A DNA stretch of 64,000 bases from Nesterenkonia sp. PF2B19 (lineage in GTDB: Bacteria > Actinomycetota > Actinomycetes > Actinomycetales > Micrococcaceae). The notes beneath the pieces were generated by a model. That model did not search any database, was not told the DNA's origin, and worked only from the letters and a program-made list of their open reading frames with translations. Below are positions 17,747 through 27,294 of this stretch, piece after piece (positions within the stretch are counted from its first letter, which is position 1; the number at the start of each line of letters is the position of its first letter). The DNA is taken from the NCBI RefSeq assembly GCF_001758425.2, contig NZ_MDSS02000010.1:26265-90264 (forward strand). The letters run 5' to 3'. The translations under genes were made by a program, and so were the position numbers.

Positions 17747-18757
17747 TCACTCAGCCGCATCCCGTGCGGCGTCATGGAGCTCCTGCTGGGAGTCGGTGGT
17801 GATGAACTCCTCGACCATCGCCGTGAGCTCGTCGTCGAAGGCCTCGTCATCGACCTCTGAGAACTCGGCGCCGCCAGCCTCGGCTCCTGCGATGGCCTCC
17901 TCGGTGGCCTCGGCCCAGAGCTCGGTGTGCTCCTGGTGGGCGGCGGCCCAGCCCTCGTCGAAGGTCGCACGGTCCTCCTCGCTCATCGAGTCCAGGACGT
18001 CGGAGTTGATGATCAGGTAGTCCAGACCCACCAAGTGGTTCGTGTAGGACCAGTAGGGCGCCACCTCGTAGTGTCCTTGCGTGTAGTAGGAGACTTCGTT
18101 GTTCTCGGCAGCGTCCACCACACCGGACTGCAGCCCGGTGTACAGCTCTCCATAGGCCATCGGCGTCGCGGACCCGCCCAGCGCCTCAGCCATGGCGATG
18201 TTGATCGGGGACTCCTGGATGCGCAGGTTCTGTCCGCTGAGGTCCTCCGGAGTCTCGATCGGCCCGTCCGTGGTGTAGACGCTTCGGGCCCCCTGAGTGA
18301 AGCCTCCGAGCACGGTGAAGCTGTGGGAGTCCTCGAGCGAGGCATAGAGGTCGCCGGTGATCTCCGGGTCGTGGATGACGTCCATCTGATGGTCGACGTC
18401 GTCGAAGACCCGCGGCAGGTTGAACACCATGAAGTCGTCGTTGAGGTTCTCCAGCTGGGCGCCGGAGACGATGGCCATGTCCACGCTTCCATCGCTGACC
18501 AGCTGCAGAGCCTCGGCCTGCGCGCCGAGCGTCTCATTGGGGTAGACGTCGATCTCCCACCCCTCCGTGTTCTCTGCGAGATGGTCGTTGAAGTTCTCCA
18601 GCGCGATGTACGACGGGTGATCCTCAGACTGGTTCAGCGCCAGCCGCAGCGTCTGGCCGGCGTCGGCACCATCTGCCGCCTCACCGCCGCAGGCGCTCAG
18701 CAGCAGGGTCACTGTGGCCACGCTGGAGATGATGATCGGGGTTCTGGTGCTGTTCAT
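17747..18757 (-). CDS. dctP: DctP family TRAP solute-binding lipoprotein
   Basis: This 336-residue extracytoplasmic receptor has a lipoprotein signal (TVTLLLSACGG, lipobox LSAC). The DctP hallmarks are LRIQESPINIAMAEALGGSA, whose Arg binds the ligand carboxylate in this family, then PMAYGELYTGLQSGVVDAAENN. A carboxylate sugar such as glucuronate fits the Arg and the neighbouring genes. The start is uncertain: ATG 18757 gives a compact signal peptide, but ATG 18778 and GTG 18790 (GAGGA 4 nt upstream) are in frame. The mature protein is strongly acidic. The 297-bp upstream region holds two regulatory repeats. Confidence 0.9.
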   Translation of the reverse strand: MNSTRTPIIISSVATVTLLLSACGGEAADGADAGQTLRLALNQSEDHPSYIALENFNDHLAENTEGWEIDVYPNETLGAQAEALQLVSDGSVDMAIVSGAQLENLNDDFMVFNLPRVFDDVDHQMDVIHDPEITGDLYASLEDSHSFTVLGGFTQGARSVYTTDGPIETPEDLSGQNLRIQESPINIAMAEALGGSATPMAYGELYTGLQSGVVDAAENNEVSYYTQGHYEVAPYWSYTNHLVGLDYLIINSDVLDSMSEEDRATFDEGWAAAHQEHTELWAEATEEAIAGAEAGGAEFSEVDDEAFDDELTAMVEEFITTDSQQELHDAARDAAE

Positions 18758-18878
18758 CGAAATCAGTCCATCCTTCATCGGTGCGTCCACGACGTCCTCG
18801 TCGCCGCCGTGGGGTGATCCGGCCGCTCAGAACAGGAACAGCCTCAGACCTGCATTGTCGTCAGACCGCAGAAAGGCA

Positions 18879-18902
18879 GGGAAGTTGTTGCCACGAGTTG
18901 CC
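18879..18902 (+). promoter_or_regulatory. uronate-regulon operator, copy A
   Basis: This 24-bp element reads GGGAAG, 2-bp spacer, GTTGCC, ACGA, GTTGCC. The first two half-sites form an imperfect inverted repeat and the last two are direct. It lies 122 bp upstream of dctP, and the same architecture occurs at 18975-18998 (reverse) and 27271-27294. The LacI protein encoded at 21475 is the likeliest ligand. Confidence 0.65.
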
Positions 18903-18974
18903 AGACTACGTGGCCCAGGACACATCCCTGGCCCCGGCGCTGAACCCCTCGCTCCGCACTGCAGCCTGGGGAGC

Positions 18975-18998
18975 GGCAACTCATGGCAACTTGTTGCC
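18975..18998 (-). promoter_or_regulatory. uronate-regulon operator, copy B
   Basis: Read on the minus strand this is GGCAAC, AA, GTTGCC, ATGA, GTTGCC, which matches copy A with a perfect inverted pair. It ends 56 bp upstream of the GH3 start codon. Copies A and B point toward each other, 72 bp apart, so a looped complex controlling both divergent units is possible. Confidence 0.7.
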
Positions 18999-19054
18999 GG
19001 TCGGCGTCGCACGCCGTGATCCTGATCACTCCACACCGAATGGAGGATCACTCA

Positions 19055-21382
19055 ATGACGACGTCTCACCCGCCACGGCGACGCACCCTGCGTCGTGGTC
19101 TTCTCCCTGTCCCGCTCGGCCTGACCCTGGTCGCCACGTCCTGCGCCACTCCCACAGAGAGCGCATCCGAAGAGCCGCCGGAGCTCGACTCCCGGGTCGC
19201 CGAGATCATCGAGGTCGACGGAGAGAGCTTCCGCGACCTGAACGACAACGGTGAACTGGATCCCTATGAGGACTGGCGCCTGCCCACCTCGGAGCGCGTC
19301 ACGGATCTGGTGGGCCGGATGACCCTGGAGGAGAAGGCCGGCCTGATGCTCATCGACACGCTCAATGCAGAGTGCCTGGACGAGGAGCGCGGCGCGGTGC
19401 CGGAGCATGCCGAGGACTACATCGACACCGAGCACATGCACCGATTCGTCTTCCGCAACGAGGTCACCCATGAGGACGACGCCGAATGCGGGGATCCCGA
19501 CGGCGGCTTCCGGGCGAGCACCAGCGTGACCCCGGCGGAGGCGGCGGAGTTCACGAACGCCGTGCAGGAGCTGAGCGAAGCCACCCGATTGGGCATCCCG
19601 GCGCTGTTCAAGTCCAATGCGCGCAACCACATCGACCCGGACGCCCGTGCCGGGATCAACGAATCGGCGGGAGCCTTCAGCGCGTTCCCCAAGGAGGCGG
19701 GCATCGCCGCGGCGGCACTCGGAGCTGAGGCGGAGGCCACTGGGGAAGCGCCGACCACCGGCGACATGAGTGTGGTGGAGGACTTCGCGCAGGTCATGGG
19801 TCAGGAGTGGGAATCCATCGGACTGCGTGGAATGTACGGCTACATGGCCGACCTCGCCACCGAGCCGCGCTGGTACCGGACTCATGAGACGTTCACGGAG
19901 GATGCGGCGCTGGCCGCAGACATCATGGAGACCCTGGTCGGCACCCTGCAGGGCCCTGTCGACCAGGACGGCGTCTCCCTGTCCCCCGACACAGCAGTGG
20001 CACTGACGCTGAAGCACTTCCCGGGCGGCGGGCCTCAGGAGCTGGGGCTGGACCCGCATTACGCCTTCGGGAAATCACAGGTCTACCCCACCGACGCCTT
20101 CGGGGAGCACCTGCTGCCCTTCGAGGCCGCCATCGATGCAGGAGTCTCCTCCATCATGCCGTACTACGGCATCCCGATGGATGTGACCCATGACGAACAG
20201 CAGTACGACGAGACCGGCTTCGCCTTCTCCGATGAGATCATCGACGGGCTGCTGCGCGAGAACCTCGACTTCGGCGGGTACGTCAACTCCGACACCGGCA
20301 TCATCAACGACCGGGCCTGGGGACTGGAGGAGGCCTCCGTGCCTGAGCGGGTCGCGGCCTCGATCAACGCCGGGACGGACACCCTCTCCGGGTTCAACGA
20401 GGTCGACGTCATCCTTGATCTCGTCGATGACGGCCTCGTCACCGAGGAGCGGGTGGACGAGGCGGCAGAGCGGCTGCTGACACCGATGTTCCAGATGGGG
20501 CTCTTCGAGAACCCCTACGCTGACCCCGAGGCTGCCACAGCCACCATCGGCGCCCAGGAGAACCGGGAGCTCGGCCTGGACCTGCAGCGGCAGTCGCTGA
20601 CTCTGCTGCAGAACGAGGACGTCGACGGCGAGCCCACCCTGCCCCTGGAGACCGATTCGGAGGTCTACATCCTGGGTGACTTCACCGAGGAGACGGTCGC
20701 CGAGTACGGCTTCGACGTCGTCGACGGCAACGTCGACGAGGACCAGGAACGCCCCAGCGCCGAAGGGAGCGACCACGTGCTGATCTCCATAACGGCACGC
20801 AATGTCTCTGACGAGTATGTCAGCGACGATGAGGAGTTCGGCCTCGATCTGGAACACACCAACCCGATCACCATCGACGGCCTGGAGGGCCTCGACGGGT
20901 GGAGCCCCTACGGAGCCGCGGACGCGTGCGTGGCCTATCGCGCCGAAGACTGCACCGATGACGGCCTGATCTTCGGAGGCTCATATCCGTGGGAGTCCTC
21001 CATCCTGGACTTCACCGGGATGGAAGAGGCCGAGTCCTGGGAGGTCGTCCCGTCCCTGGAGACGATCCAGGAGGTCATGGACGAGGTGGACGACCCCAGC
21101 AAGGTCGTTCTGCACGTCTACTTCCGCCAGCCCTACGTCCTGGACGAGGACAGCGGCCTGCTCGATGCCGGTGCGATCGTCGCCGGGTTCGGCATGAGCG
21201 ACACGGCCCTGATGGATGTGCTCTCCGGTGAGCATGCGCCGCAGGGCAGGCTGCCTTTCGCCCTGCCCTCCACCCGTCAGGCGGTCATCGATCAGAACAG
21301 CGACGCCCCTGGATATGCCGACACCGAGGACGGCGCCCTGTTCGAGTTCGGCCACGGCCTCACCTACGAAGAGGGCAGGTAG
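19055..21382 (+). CDS. glycoside hydrolase family 3 lipoprotein
   Basis: This 775-residue exported enzyme begins with an Arg-rich signal (PPRRRTLRRGLLPVPLGLTLVATSC), and its lipobox Cys anchors it outside the cell. The GH3 barrel carries LTLKHFPGGGPQE near residue 318 and GGYVNSDTGIIND near 408, where the Asp of NSD is the expected nucleophile. The second alpha/beta domain follows from about 520, and a GH3-type tail GLTYEEGR ends the protein. GH3 enzymes remove beta-linked sugars from non-reducing ends. With TRAP uptake and uronate genes beside it, it may release glucuronic acid or its host sugar from plant or bacterial polysaccharide, which is inference. GGAGG lies 8 nt before the ATG. Asp and Glu are very abundant. 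Confidence 0.9.
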   Translation: MTTSHPPRRRTLRRGLLPVPLGLTLVATSCATPTESASEEPPELDSRVAEIIEVDGESFRDLNDNGELDPYEDWRLPTSERVTDLVGRMTLEEKAGLMLIDTLNAECLDEERGAVPEHAEDYIDTEHMHRFVFRNEVTHEDDAECGDPDGGFRASTSVTPAEAAEFTNAVQELSEATRLGIPALFKSNARNHIDPDARAGINESAGAFSAFPKEAGIAAAALGAEAEATGEAPTTGDMSVVEDFAQVMGQEWESIGLRGMYGYMADLATEPRWYRTHETFTEDAALAADIMETLVGTLQGPVDQDGVSLSPDTAVALTLKHFPGGGPQELGLDPHYAFGKSQVYPTDAFGEHLLPFEAAIDAGVSSIMPYYGIPMDVTHDEQQYDETGFAFSDEIIDGLLRENLDFGGYVNSDTGIINDRAWGLEEASVPERVAASINAGTDTLSGFNEVDVILDLVDDGLVTEERVDEAAERLLTPMFQMGLFENPYADPEAATATIGAQENRELGLDLQRQSLTLLQNEDVDGEPTLPLETDSEVYILGDFTEETVAEYGFDVVDGNVDEDQERPSAEGSDHVLISITARNVSDEYVSDDEEFGLDLEHTNPITIDGLEGLDGWSPYGAADACVAYRAEDCTDDGLIFGGSYPWESSILDFTGMEEAESWEVVPSLETIQEVMDEVDDPSKVVLHVYFRQPYVLDEDSGLLDAGAIVAGFGMSDTALMDVLSGEHAPQGRLPFALPSTRQAVIDQNSDAPGYADTEDGALFEFGHGLTYEEGR

Positions 21383-21474
21383 ATCCCGCGGCGACTCGCC
21401 ACGAGCTCGACGGCGGCACCTTGAGGGTCTTCCTTGAGTTGCCGCCGTCCGGTGCTCTGAGTACTCTCACGCAC

Positions 21475-22497
21475 ATGGCGGATGATGCGAAGCGGGTGAG
21501 GCCTCCGACCATCTATGACGTCGCCGAACGTGCAGGGGTCGCCCCCTCGACGGTCTCCCGGGCGCTGGCTCGGCCCGGTCGCGTGAGCACCCAGACGGCG
21601 GACAAGGTTCGTCGCGCCGCCGAAGCGCTGGGCTACGGCAGACGCCCGCCCTCCCCCGGGCTGACCGCCCTGCCGACACGTTTGCTGGCCATTGTGGTCG
21701 CAGACATCGCCAATCCGGTGTTCCACGACGTCATCCGCGGCGCCGAGGCGGCTGCCGAGGAGGCGGGATACACCGTGATCCTGTTCGACGCCCAGGAGTC
21801 GGACGAGAGAGAGCGCCGCGCCGCCGAGCAGTTCCTGCCCGCTGTCGACGGTCTGGTGCTGACCAGCCCACGGCTCTCGGATGCCGGGATACACGCAATC
21901 GCCAAGCAGCGCCCGCTGATCACCTTGAACCGCCAGGTGCGGGGCCTGCCCAGCGTGCTCACTGACAGCGCGCGCGGGACGCGCAGGGCCGCTGAGCACC
22001 TCGGCGCCCACGGGCACGACTCGTTGGCCTACGTGGCCGGCCCTGAAGCGTCATGGACGGACGGCATGCGCTGGCGGGGAGCCCAGGAGGCCGGGATCGA
22101 CCTGGACATCCGCACTCGCCGCATCGGGCCCGGCGTCCCCACTGTGGCCGGAGGCGAACAGGCCGCGAGAGCATGGGCGGAGGCTCCCACCACAGGCGTG
22201 ATCTGCTACAACGACATCATGGCGGTGGGTTTCATCCGCCGCCTGCAGGCGACAGGTCTGGACGTGCCGACCGATGTCAGCGTCATCGGTTTCGACAACA
22301 GCCGCATCGGGCTGCTCACCACCCCGGCCCTGACGTCAGTGGCGTCCCCCTTGCAGCACCAGGGAGAGATGGCGGTGAAGAACCTGATCGCGATCATCAA
22401 CGGGGCGATCTCCTCGGAGGAACCCGTTCTGCTGCCCACGAAACTCGTAGAGCGCTCCTCCAGCGGGCCGGCATCGGGCCGCCCGCCGTCGGCCTGA
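21475..22497 (+). CDS. LacI family transcriptional regulator (uronate island)
   Basis: This 340-residue repressor has the LacI headpiece PTIYDVAERAGVAPSTVSRALARPGRVS at residues 11-38, a hinge near residue 60, and a sugar-binding-protein-like core ending in GVICYNDIMAVGFIRRLQ and SVIGFDNSRIG. The ATG at 21475 is used because it starts 10 residues before the headpiece; there is no strong ribosome site, and an upstream in-frame ATG at 21421 is less likely. It lies between the GH3 gene and the convergent gntK end (8-bp gap). It is the only local regulator in this island, so it probably binds the 24-bp elements upstream of dctP, GH3 and uxaC. Confidence 0.9.
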   Translation: MADDAKRVRPPTIYDVAERAGVAPSTVSRALARPGRVSTQTADKVRRAAEALGYGRRPPSPGLTALPTRLLAIVVADIANPVFHDVIRGAEAAAEEAGYTVILFDAQESDERERRAAEQFLPAVDGLVLTSPRLSDAGIHAIAKQRPLITLNRQVRGLPSVLTDSARGTRRAAEHLGAHGHDSLAYVAGPEASWTDGMRWRGAQEAGIDLDIRTRRIGPGVPTVAGGEQAARAWAEAPTTGVICYNDIMAVGFIRRLQATGLDVPTDVSVIGFDNSRIGLLTTPALTSVASPLQHQGEMAVKNLIAIINGAISSEEPVLLPTKLVERSSSGPASGRPPSA

Positions 22498-22505
22498 GGG
22501 ACGAT

Positions 22506-23083
22506 TCAGGCGGCAGAGCCCGTCAGCCAGCTCCGGGCCTGGTCCACCACAGCGGCCACCGGAGTCGAGATGTCGACCATCCGTCCTGATTCGTCGGGCT
22601 GGAGCATCTCCAGCGTGGCGAGCTGGGAGTCCAGCAGGCTCGCCGGCATGAAGTGTCCAGGCCTCGCCTCCAGACGCTGGGCGAGCAGCTCCCGGCTCCC
22701 ATGCAGGTGCAGGAACGTCACCTCCGGCGACGCCTCACGGATGATCTCCCGGTAGCTGTGCTTCAACGCCGAACAGCCGATCACCAGGCTCCGCCGTCGT
22801 CGGCGGCGTCGGCCAGCAGCTCTCCGATCTGTCGAAGCCAGGGTTCGCGGTCTGCGTCCTCCAGGGGAACCCCCGAACGCATCTTCGCGATGTTGGATTC
22901 GGGATGCAGGACGTCGCCGTCGAGGAACCTGCCGTCGAGCTGCGCGGCGAGCAGCTCCCCCACCGTGGTCTTGCCGCAGCCAGAGACCCCCATGACCACC
23001 ACACGGTGCGGCCCACCGCTGGAGACGCGCGAGGAGTCTCCCTGAGGCGGCCGCGCGGGAGTCTGCGGGATGCTCGCGCTCAC
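22506..23083 (-). pseudogene. gntK: gluconokinase, one frameshift as sequenced
   Basis: The N-terminal half (GTG 23083, overlapping the manD stop as GTGA) has the P-loop MGVSGCGKTTVGELLAAQL and DGDVLHPESNIAKM, typical of GntK gluconate kinases. It stops after DDGGAW. The C-terminal half continues in the next frame from about 22790 as LVIGCSALKHSYREIIRE and SLLDSQLATLEMLQPDE, also clear gluconokinase. One base missing near 22785-22792 accounts for the break, and restoring it gives 192 residues. Gluconokinase makes 6-phosphogluconate. Its place at the end of a uronate operon is slightly odd, since the pathway product would need a 2-keto-3-deoxygluconate kinase, so a broader substrate range is possible. 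Confidence 0.88.
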
Positions 23084-24309
23084 CAGTCGTGGACCGTCCC
23101 GTCAGCCAGACGGTTGTACGGCAGGTACGCCTGCTGGTATGGGTGCTTCTCCGCAGCCTCGACGTTGAACTCGACGCCGAGCCCCGGGGCCTGCCCCGGG
23201 TGCAGATAGCCGTCGGTGAAGGTCATGGACTGCTCGAAGACCTCGTTGGTCGCCGGGGAGTGCGGCATGTACTCCTGCAGCCCGTAGTTGTGGATGGCGA
23301 GCCCGACGTGCAGCTGGGCGGCGAATCCGATGGGTGAGATGTCGGTGGGCCCGTGGAAGCCGGACTTGATCTGATACTGCGCCGCGTAGTCCATCACCTT
23401 CTTCAACGGCGAGATGCCGCCGAAGTGCGTGGAGGCGGCCCGCACGTAGTCGATGAGCTGCTCGCTGATCAGTGCCTGGAAGTCCCAGACGGTGTTGAAG
23501 ATCTCACCGATGGCCAGCGGGGTGGTGGTGTGCTGACGGACCAGGCGCAGGGCGTCCTGGTTCTCCGCAGGAGTGCAGTCCTCCAGCCAGAACAGATCGT
23601 AGGGCTCCAATGCCTTGCCGAGCTTGGCCGCCTGGATGGGGGTCATCCGGTGGTGTCCGTCATGGAGCAGCGGAAGCTCAGGGCCGAACTCGTTGCGGAC
23701 AGCTTCGAACACTGTGGGCAGGTGGCGCAGGTAGGCCCGGGTGTCCCAGTCCTCCTCCTGCGGGAAGGCGCCGCGTCCGGCGGGTTCGTAGTCGTAACGC
23801 TCCCCGGAGCTCTGCACCTGGGCGGCCACGCCGTAGACGGCCTTGAGCCCCGGCACTGCGGTCTGGATGCGGATGGACCGATAGCCCAGCTCCAGGTGCT
23901 CCCGGACCGAGTCGAACAGCTCGGGGATGTCGGTCCCTGAGGCATGGCCGTAGGCGCGCAGCCCTGTCCGTGAGGCGCCGCCGAGCAGCTGGTAGACGGG
24001 CATGCCGGCCGCCTTCCCCTTGATGTCCCACAGGGCCATGTCGACAGCCGCGATCGCCGCCATCGTGACCGGTCCACGGCGCCAGTAGGAGGACCGGTAC
24101 AGGAACTGCCAGGTGTCCTCGATCCGGTGCGGGTCCCGGCCGATCAGGAGCTGGGTCACGTGCTCGCGCAGATACGCGGCCACTGCGAGCTCTCGGCCGT
24201 TCAGCGTGGCGTCGCCGATCCCGACCAGACCTTCGTCGGTCTCCACACGGAGCGTGACGAAGTTGCGGGACGGACTGGTGACGAAGACTTCGGCCTTCGT
24301 GATCTTCAT
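23080..24309 (-). CDS. manD: D-mannonate dehydratase, enolase superfamily (ManD/RspA type)
   Basis: This 409-residue enolase-superfamily enzyme matches the ManD group along its whole length. It begins [20 protein letters not shown], has the mobile-loop Tyr in [13 protein letters not shown], the metal and acid residues in [18 protein letters not shown], then [12 protein letters not shown] and LAIGEIFNT, and ends LADGTVHDW. It dehydrates D-mannonate to 2-keto-3-deoxygluconate. This is a non-homologous replacement for UxuA. AGAGGA lies 6 nt before the ATG at 24309. It sits between uxuB and gntK on the minus strand, exactly where a mannonate dehydratase is needed. Confidence 0.94.
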   Translation of the reverse strand: MKITKAEVFVTSPSRNFVTLRVETDEGLVGIGDATLNGRELAVAAYLREHVTQLLIGRDPHRIEDTWQFLYRSSYWRRGPVTMAAIAAVDMALWDIKGKAAGMPVYQLLGGASRTGLRAYGHASGTDIPELFDSVREHLELGYRSIRIQTAVPGLKAVYGVAAQVQSSGERYDYEPAGRGAFPQEEDWDTRAYLRHLPTVFEAVRNEFGPELPLLHDGHHRMTPIQAAKLGKALEPYDLFWLEDCTPAENQDALRLVRQHTTTPLAIGEIFNTVWDFQALISEQLIDYVRAASTHFGGISPLKKVMDYAAQYQIKSGFHGPTDISPIGFAAQLHVGLAIHNYGLQEYMPHSPATNEVFEQSMTFTDGYLHPGQAPGLGVEFNVEAAEKHPYQQAYLPYNRLADGTVHDW

Positions 24310-24356
24310 ACGATGTCCTCTCAGTGGGGCGGAGCTGCGCTCCGCCGGGGGTGACT

Positions 24357-25835
24357 TCAGTCGGTGAAGGTGCCGCGCAGTCCCTGGACCGCGGTGACGA
24401 CCTCGGTCTCCTCAGCCAGCACAGGGTCGATGACGGCGAGCAGGGCAGAAGTCTGCGCGTCGTCGACGGCCTCAGCGTCGTCGGCCTCAGCGATGACGGC
24501 GCGGAGGCGCTCAGCAGCCGAGTCGTGGAGCTCCCGGCCTGTCTCAAACTGTGCGCAGATCTGGTCCATCCAGGCCGCGATGGCTCGCAGCGCAGCGGTG
24601 CCGGGACGTCCGGCCCTCCGTTCGGCCTGGAGGATCGGCACCGCTCGGGCTGCCAGCTTGAGCGATCCGTCGGCTCCGATCTGAGCCAGATGGTGTGCGA
24701 TCCTGGGGTTCTCGAACCGGGCGCGCAACGCGGCCCGGTACTCGGGGATGCCCAGCGCAGGGTCCTGGAGATGGGCTCCGGCGGCGTCCCAGAGCTCCTC
24801 GACCCAGTCGGAGACGGCAGAGTCGCCCAGAGCCTCGGAGACGGTGGAGTGACCACGCAGCTGTCCCGCGTAGGCCATTAGCGAGTGAGCACCGTTGAGC
24901 ATCCACAGTTTGCGGCGCTCGAAGGGTTCCACGTCCTCGACGAACACGGCCCCGGCATCTTCCCAGCACGGTCGACCGGCGGGGAACCGGCCGCTGAGCA
25001 CCCAGGAGGTGAAGGGCTCGGTGACCACTGGAGTCTGGTCCGTCCGACCCGTGGCGGCCGCGACGGCGGCGCGATCCTCCTCAGCGGTCCGCGGCGTGAT
25101 GCGGTCGATGGAGGAGTCGACGAACGAGATCTGCTCTGCGATCCATGCGGCGAGGTCCTCGTCGACCAGCCGCGCCGTCCCCAGGACGGCCGCCCGTGCC
25201 GCTGCCCCGTTGCCGGGCAGGTTGTCGCAGGAGACCACGGCCAGCGGACCTGAGCCGGCGGCGCGACGCGCCGCCAGCCCCACCACGATGCGCGGGCGCG
25301 CGCTGCGGACGCCGTCTCCGGTCAGACCGGCGTCTCCGAGGGTGAAGGCGCCTCCGGTCCGGTGGGTGCGCAGCGCCGCGACGTCCGCAGCGACGACCTC
25401 ATCGGCAGTGTCGAGCTGGAGGCCCTCCGGCCCAGGGGTGAGGTGATATCCGGCCTCGGTGATGGTCAGCGTGATCAGCGCAGTCTCGGCCCGAGAGATC
25501 AGACCGCTCAGGGCCTCCACGTCCGCCCCGTCATGAGCTTCGGCGATGGAGGTCACCACGTCGAACTCATCGCCCAGCGGGCCGCGGGTGACCAATGTGT
25601 ACAGGCCGTCCTGGGCGGTGAGGTGGTCTGCCGCCGTCCGGGTGCGTCCGGTGAAGGCGGCGATGCCCCACTCCCCCCGCGGATCCGCCAGTGCCGTGTA
25701 CCAGGCCTGATGGGCCCGGTGAAAGGCGCCGAGACCGATGTGCACGATGCGCACGCGCGGAGCTGGTGCCGTCTGGTGATCGGTGCGGTTCAGGAGAGAG
25801 AGAGTGTCCCCTGTCGTATTCGATGCGTCGTTCAC
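24357..25835 (-). CDS. uxuB: fructuronate reductase / mannitol dehydrogenase family
   Basis: This 492-residue long-chain polyol dehydrogenase has an N-terminal NAD loop [17 protein letters not shown] near residue 31 and the catalytic Lys, Asn and His in [18 protein letters not shown] near 310. Family members reduce fructuronate, tagaturonate or oxidise mannitol. Its place between uxaC and a mannonate dehydratase indicates fructuronate reductase, which yields D-mannonate. The GTG start at 25835 overlaps the uxaC stop as GTGA. It is Ala-rich, and the C-terminal 80 residues are acidic. Confidence 0.9.
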   Translation of the reverse strand: MNDASNTTGDTLSLLNRTDHQTAPAPRVRIVHIGLGAFHRAHQAWYTALADPRGEWGIAAFTGRTRTAADHLTAQDGLYTLVTRGPLGDEFDVVTSIAEAHDGADVEALSGLISRAETALITLTITEAGYHLTPGPEGLQLDTADEVVAADVAALRTHRTGGAFTLGDAGLTGDGVRSARPRIVVGLAARRAAGSGPLAVVSCDNLPGNGAAARAAVLGTARLVDEDLAAWIAEQISFVDSSIDRITPRTAEEDRAAVAAATGRTDQTPVVTEPFTSWVLSGRFPAGRPCWEDAGAVFVEDVEPFERRKLWMLNGAHSLMAYAGQLRGHSTVSEALGDSAVSDWVEELWDAAGAHLQDPALGIPEYRAALRARFENPRIAHHLAQIGADGSLKLAARAVPILQAERRAGRPGTAALRAIAAWMDQICAQFETGRELHDSAAERLRAVIAEADDAEAVDDAQTSALLAVIDPVLAEETEVVTAVQGLRGTFTD

Positions 25836-27238
25836 AGCTTGAAGGCCCTCCTGGGTGAGGTGTCGACCAGCTCGACGATCGCCTGATGAGCACGAGCTTC
25901 GGTGATGCGGTGCTCTGCCACCAGTCTGGCCAGGAATGAGGCCTCCACCCTGCGTGAGGCGTCATGACGAGCCGGGATCGAGCAGAAGGCACGGGTGTCA
26001 TCGATGAAGCCCGAGGAGCGGGTGAACCCGGTGGTCTCGGTGACCGCGGCACGGAAGCGCAGCATCGCGTCCGGTGCGTCAAGGAACCACCACGGGGCAC
26101 CGACGAACACCGAGGGGTAGAAGCCCGCCAGAGGGGCGATCTCGCGAGAGTAGACCGACTCATCGATGGTGAAGGGAATGAGATGGAAACCCTCCACGGT
26201 GCCGAAGTCCTCAAGCACCGGACGCAGTCCGCTCGAGTAGTCCACGGCGAAGGGGATGTCATGTCCGGTGTCCGGGCCGAAGCGTTCAAGAGTCGGTGTG
26301 TGGGTGTTGCGGTGCACACCAGGATGGACCGTCATGACCAGTCCGTCCTCGGCCGACATCTGCGCCATCTGATACATCATGTGCGCTTCGAAGGCGCGGG
26401 CCTCCTCCAGCGTGGCCGTGCCGGTCATGCCCTTCTCAAACAGAGCCTCGGCCTCGGACTTGTCCATCCGCAGAGTGCGTGGGGTGTGGGCCCCGTGGTC
26501 GGCGGAGACCGCCCCGTGGTCGATGAAGTACCCGCGACGGGCCTGGAGGGCGCGCAGATACCCGGCGTATCCGGAGACTCCGCCTCCGACCGTCTCCACC
26601 AGGGCTTCGACGACCTGACGGAACTCGGGACCGAACTTCAGGTATCGGTCAGGACGGAACGTCGGCAGGACCCGACCGGTGAAGGTGGGATCCTCAGCCA
26701 GCCGACGGTGGGCCTCCAGATCGTCCAGCGGATCGTCGGTGGTGGCCAGGACTTCGATGCCGAACTGGTCGAACAGCGCCCGCGGCCGAAAGTCCGGTGC
26801 TGCGATGCGCTCGGAGATCGCGTCATAGAGCTCGTCGGCACGGTCCTCGGTGATGGTCGAATCGTCGATGCCGAAGACCCCGGTGAACTCCTGCCGCAGC
26901 CAGTACCCGGATGCGGTGCCGTCGAAATCCGCCCAGTGCGCGCAGAAGATGCGCCACGCCTCCCGCGGGGAGACCTCGGCGCTCCCGCCGACCCGCAGCT
27001 GCTCCAGCGGCACGCCGTTGGCGTGGATCAGTCGGGTGACGTAGTGATCGGGGCTGATCAGCAGCGCTGTGGGGTCCGGAAAGGGAGTGTCGTCGGCCAG
27101 CATGGCGGCGTCCACGTGTCCATGCGGGGAGACGATCGGCAGGGCCTCCACCTCGGCGTGGAGGTCTCTGGCGATCTCACGCACCCTCGGGTCGGCCGGC
27201 AACAGACGATCCGCGTGATCAGCAATCTCAGTCGGCAT
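25832..27238 (-). CDS. uxaC: glucuronate isomerase
   Basis: This 468-residue uronate isomerase has the metal-site start VSPHGHVDAAML near residue 37. PTALLISPDHYVTRLIHANG follows, then the conserved VHRNTHTPTLERFGPD, and ISAR-type tail segments. It converts glucuronate to fructuronate (or galacturonate to tagaturonate) and is the first step of the operon uxaC-uxuB-manD-gntK. The ATG at 27238 is used; GTG at 27244 is in frame and neither has a clear ribosome site. The -10-like CATAGT lies so close that a leaderless or near-leaderless message is possible. An operator of the shared 24-bp type lies 33-56 bp upstream. Confidence 0.93.
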   Translation of the reverse strand: MPTEIADHADRLLPADPRVREIARDLHAEVEALPIVSPHGHVDAAMLADDTPFPDPTALLISPDHYVTRLIHANGVPLEQLRVGGSAEVSPREAWRIFCAHWADFDGTASGYWLRQEFTGVFGIDDSTITEDRADELYDAISERIAAPDFRPRALFDQFGIEVLATTDDPLDDLEAHRRLAEDPTFTGRVLPTFRPDRYLKFGPEFRQVVEALVETVGGGVSGYAGYLRALQARRGYFIDHGAVSADHGAHTPRTLRMDKSEAEALFEKGMTGTATLEEARAFEAHMMYQMAQMSAEDGLVMTVHPGVHRNTHTPTLERFGPDTGHDIPFAVDYSSGLRPVLEDFGTVEGFHLIPFTIDESVYSREIAPLAGFYPSVFVGAPWWFLDAPDAMLRFRAAVTETTGFTRSSGFIDDTRAFCSIPARHDASRRVEASFLARLVAEHRITEARAHQAIVELVDTSPRRAFKL

Positions 27239-27270
27239 GGGCACTATGCTTGGCCCGCGCAGACCCCCCG

Positions 27271-27294
27271 GGCAATCTCTTGCCAGAAGTTGCC
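27271..27294 (+). promoter_or_regulatory. uronate-regulon operator, copy C
   Basis: GGCAAT, CT, CTTGCC, AGAA, GTTGCC repeats the half-site order and spacing of the two copies near dctP and GH3. It lies 33 bp upstream of the uxaC start codon, where bound repressor would block the operon promoter. Confidence 0.65.

Noticed and set aside
19052..20059. 335-codon minus-strand reading inside the GH3 gene
   Set aside because: Shadow of the GH3 coding strand, which has signal peptide and catalytic motifs.
21431..21446. Single GAGTTGCC half-site upstream of lacI as a fourth uronate operator
   Set aside because: Only one half-site is present and the other two positions do not match, so autoregulation is not supported.
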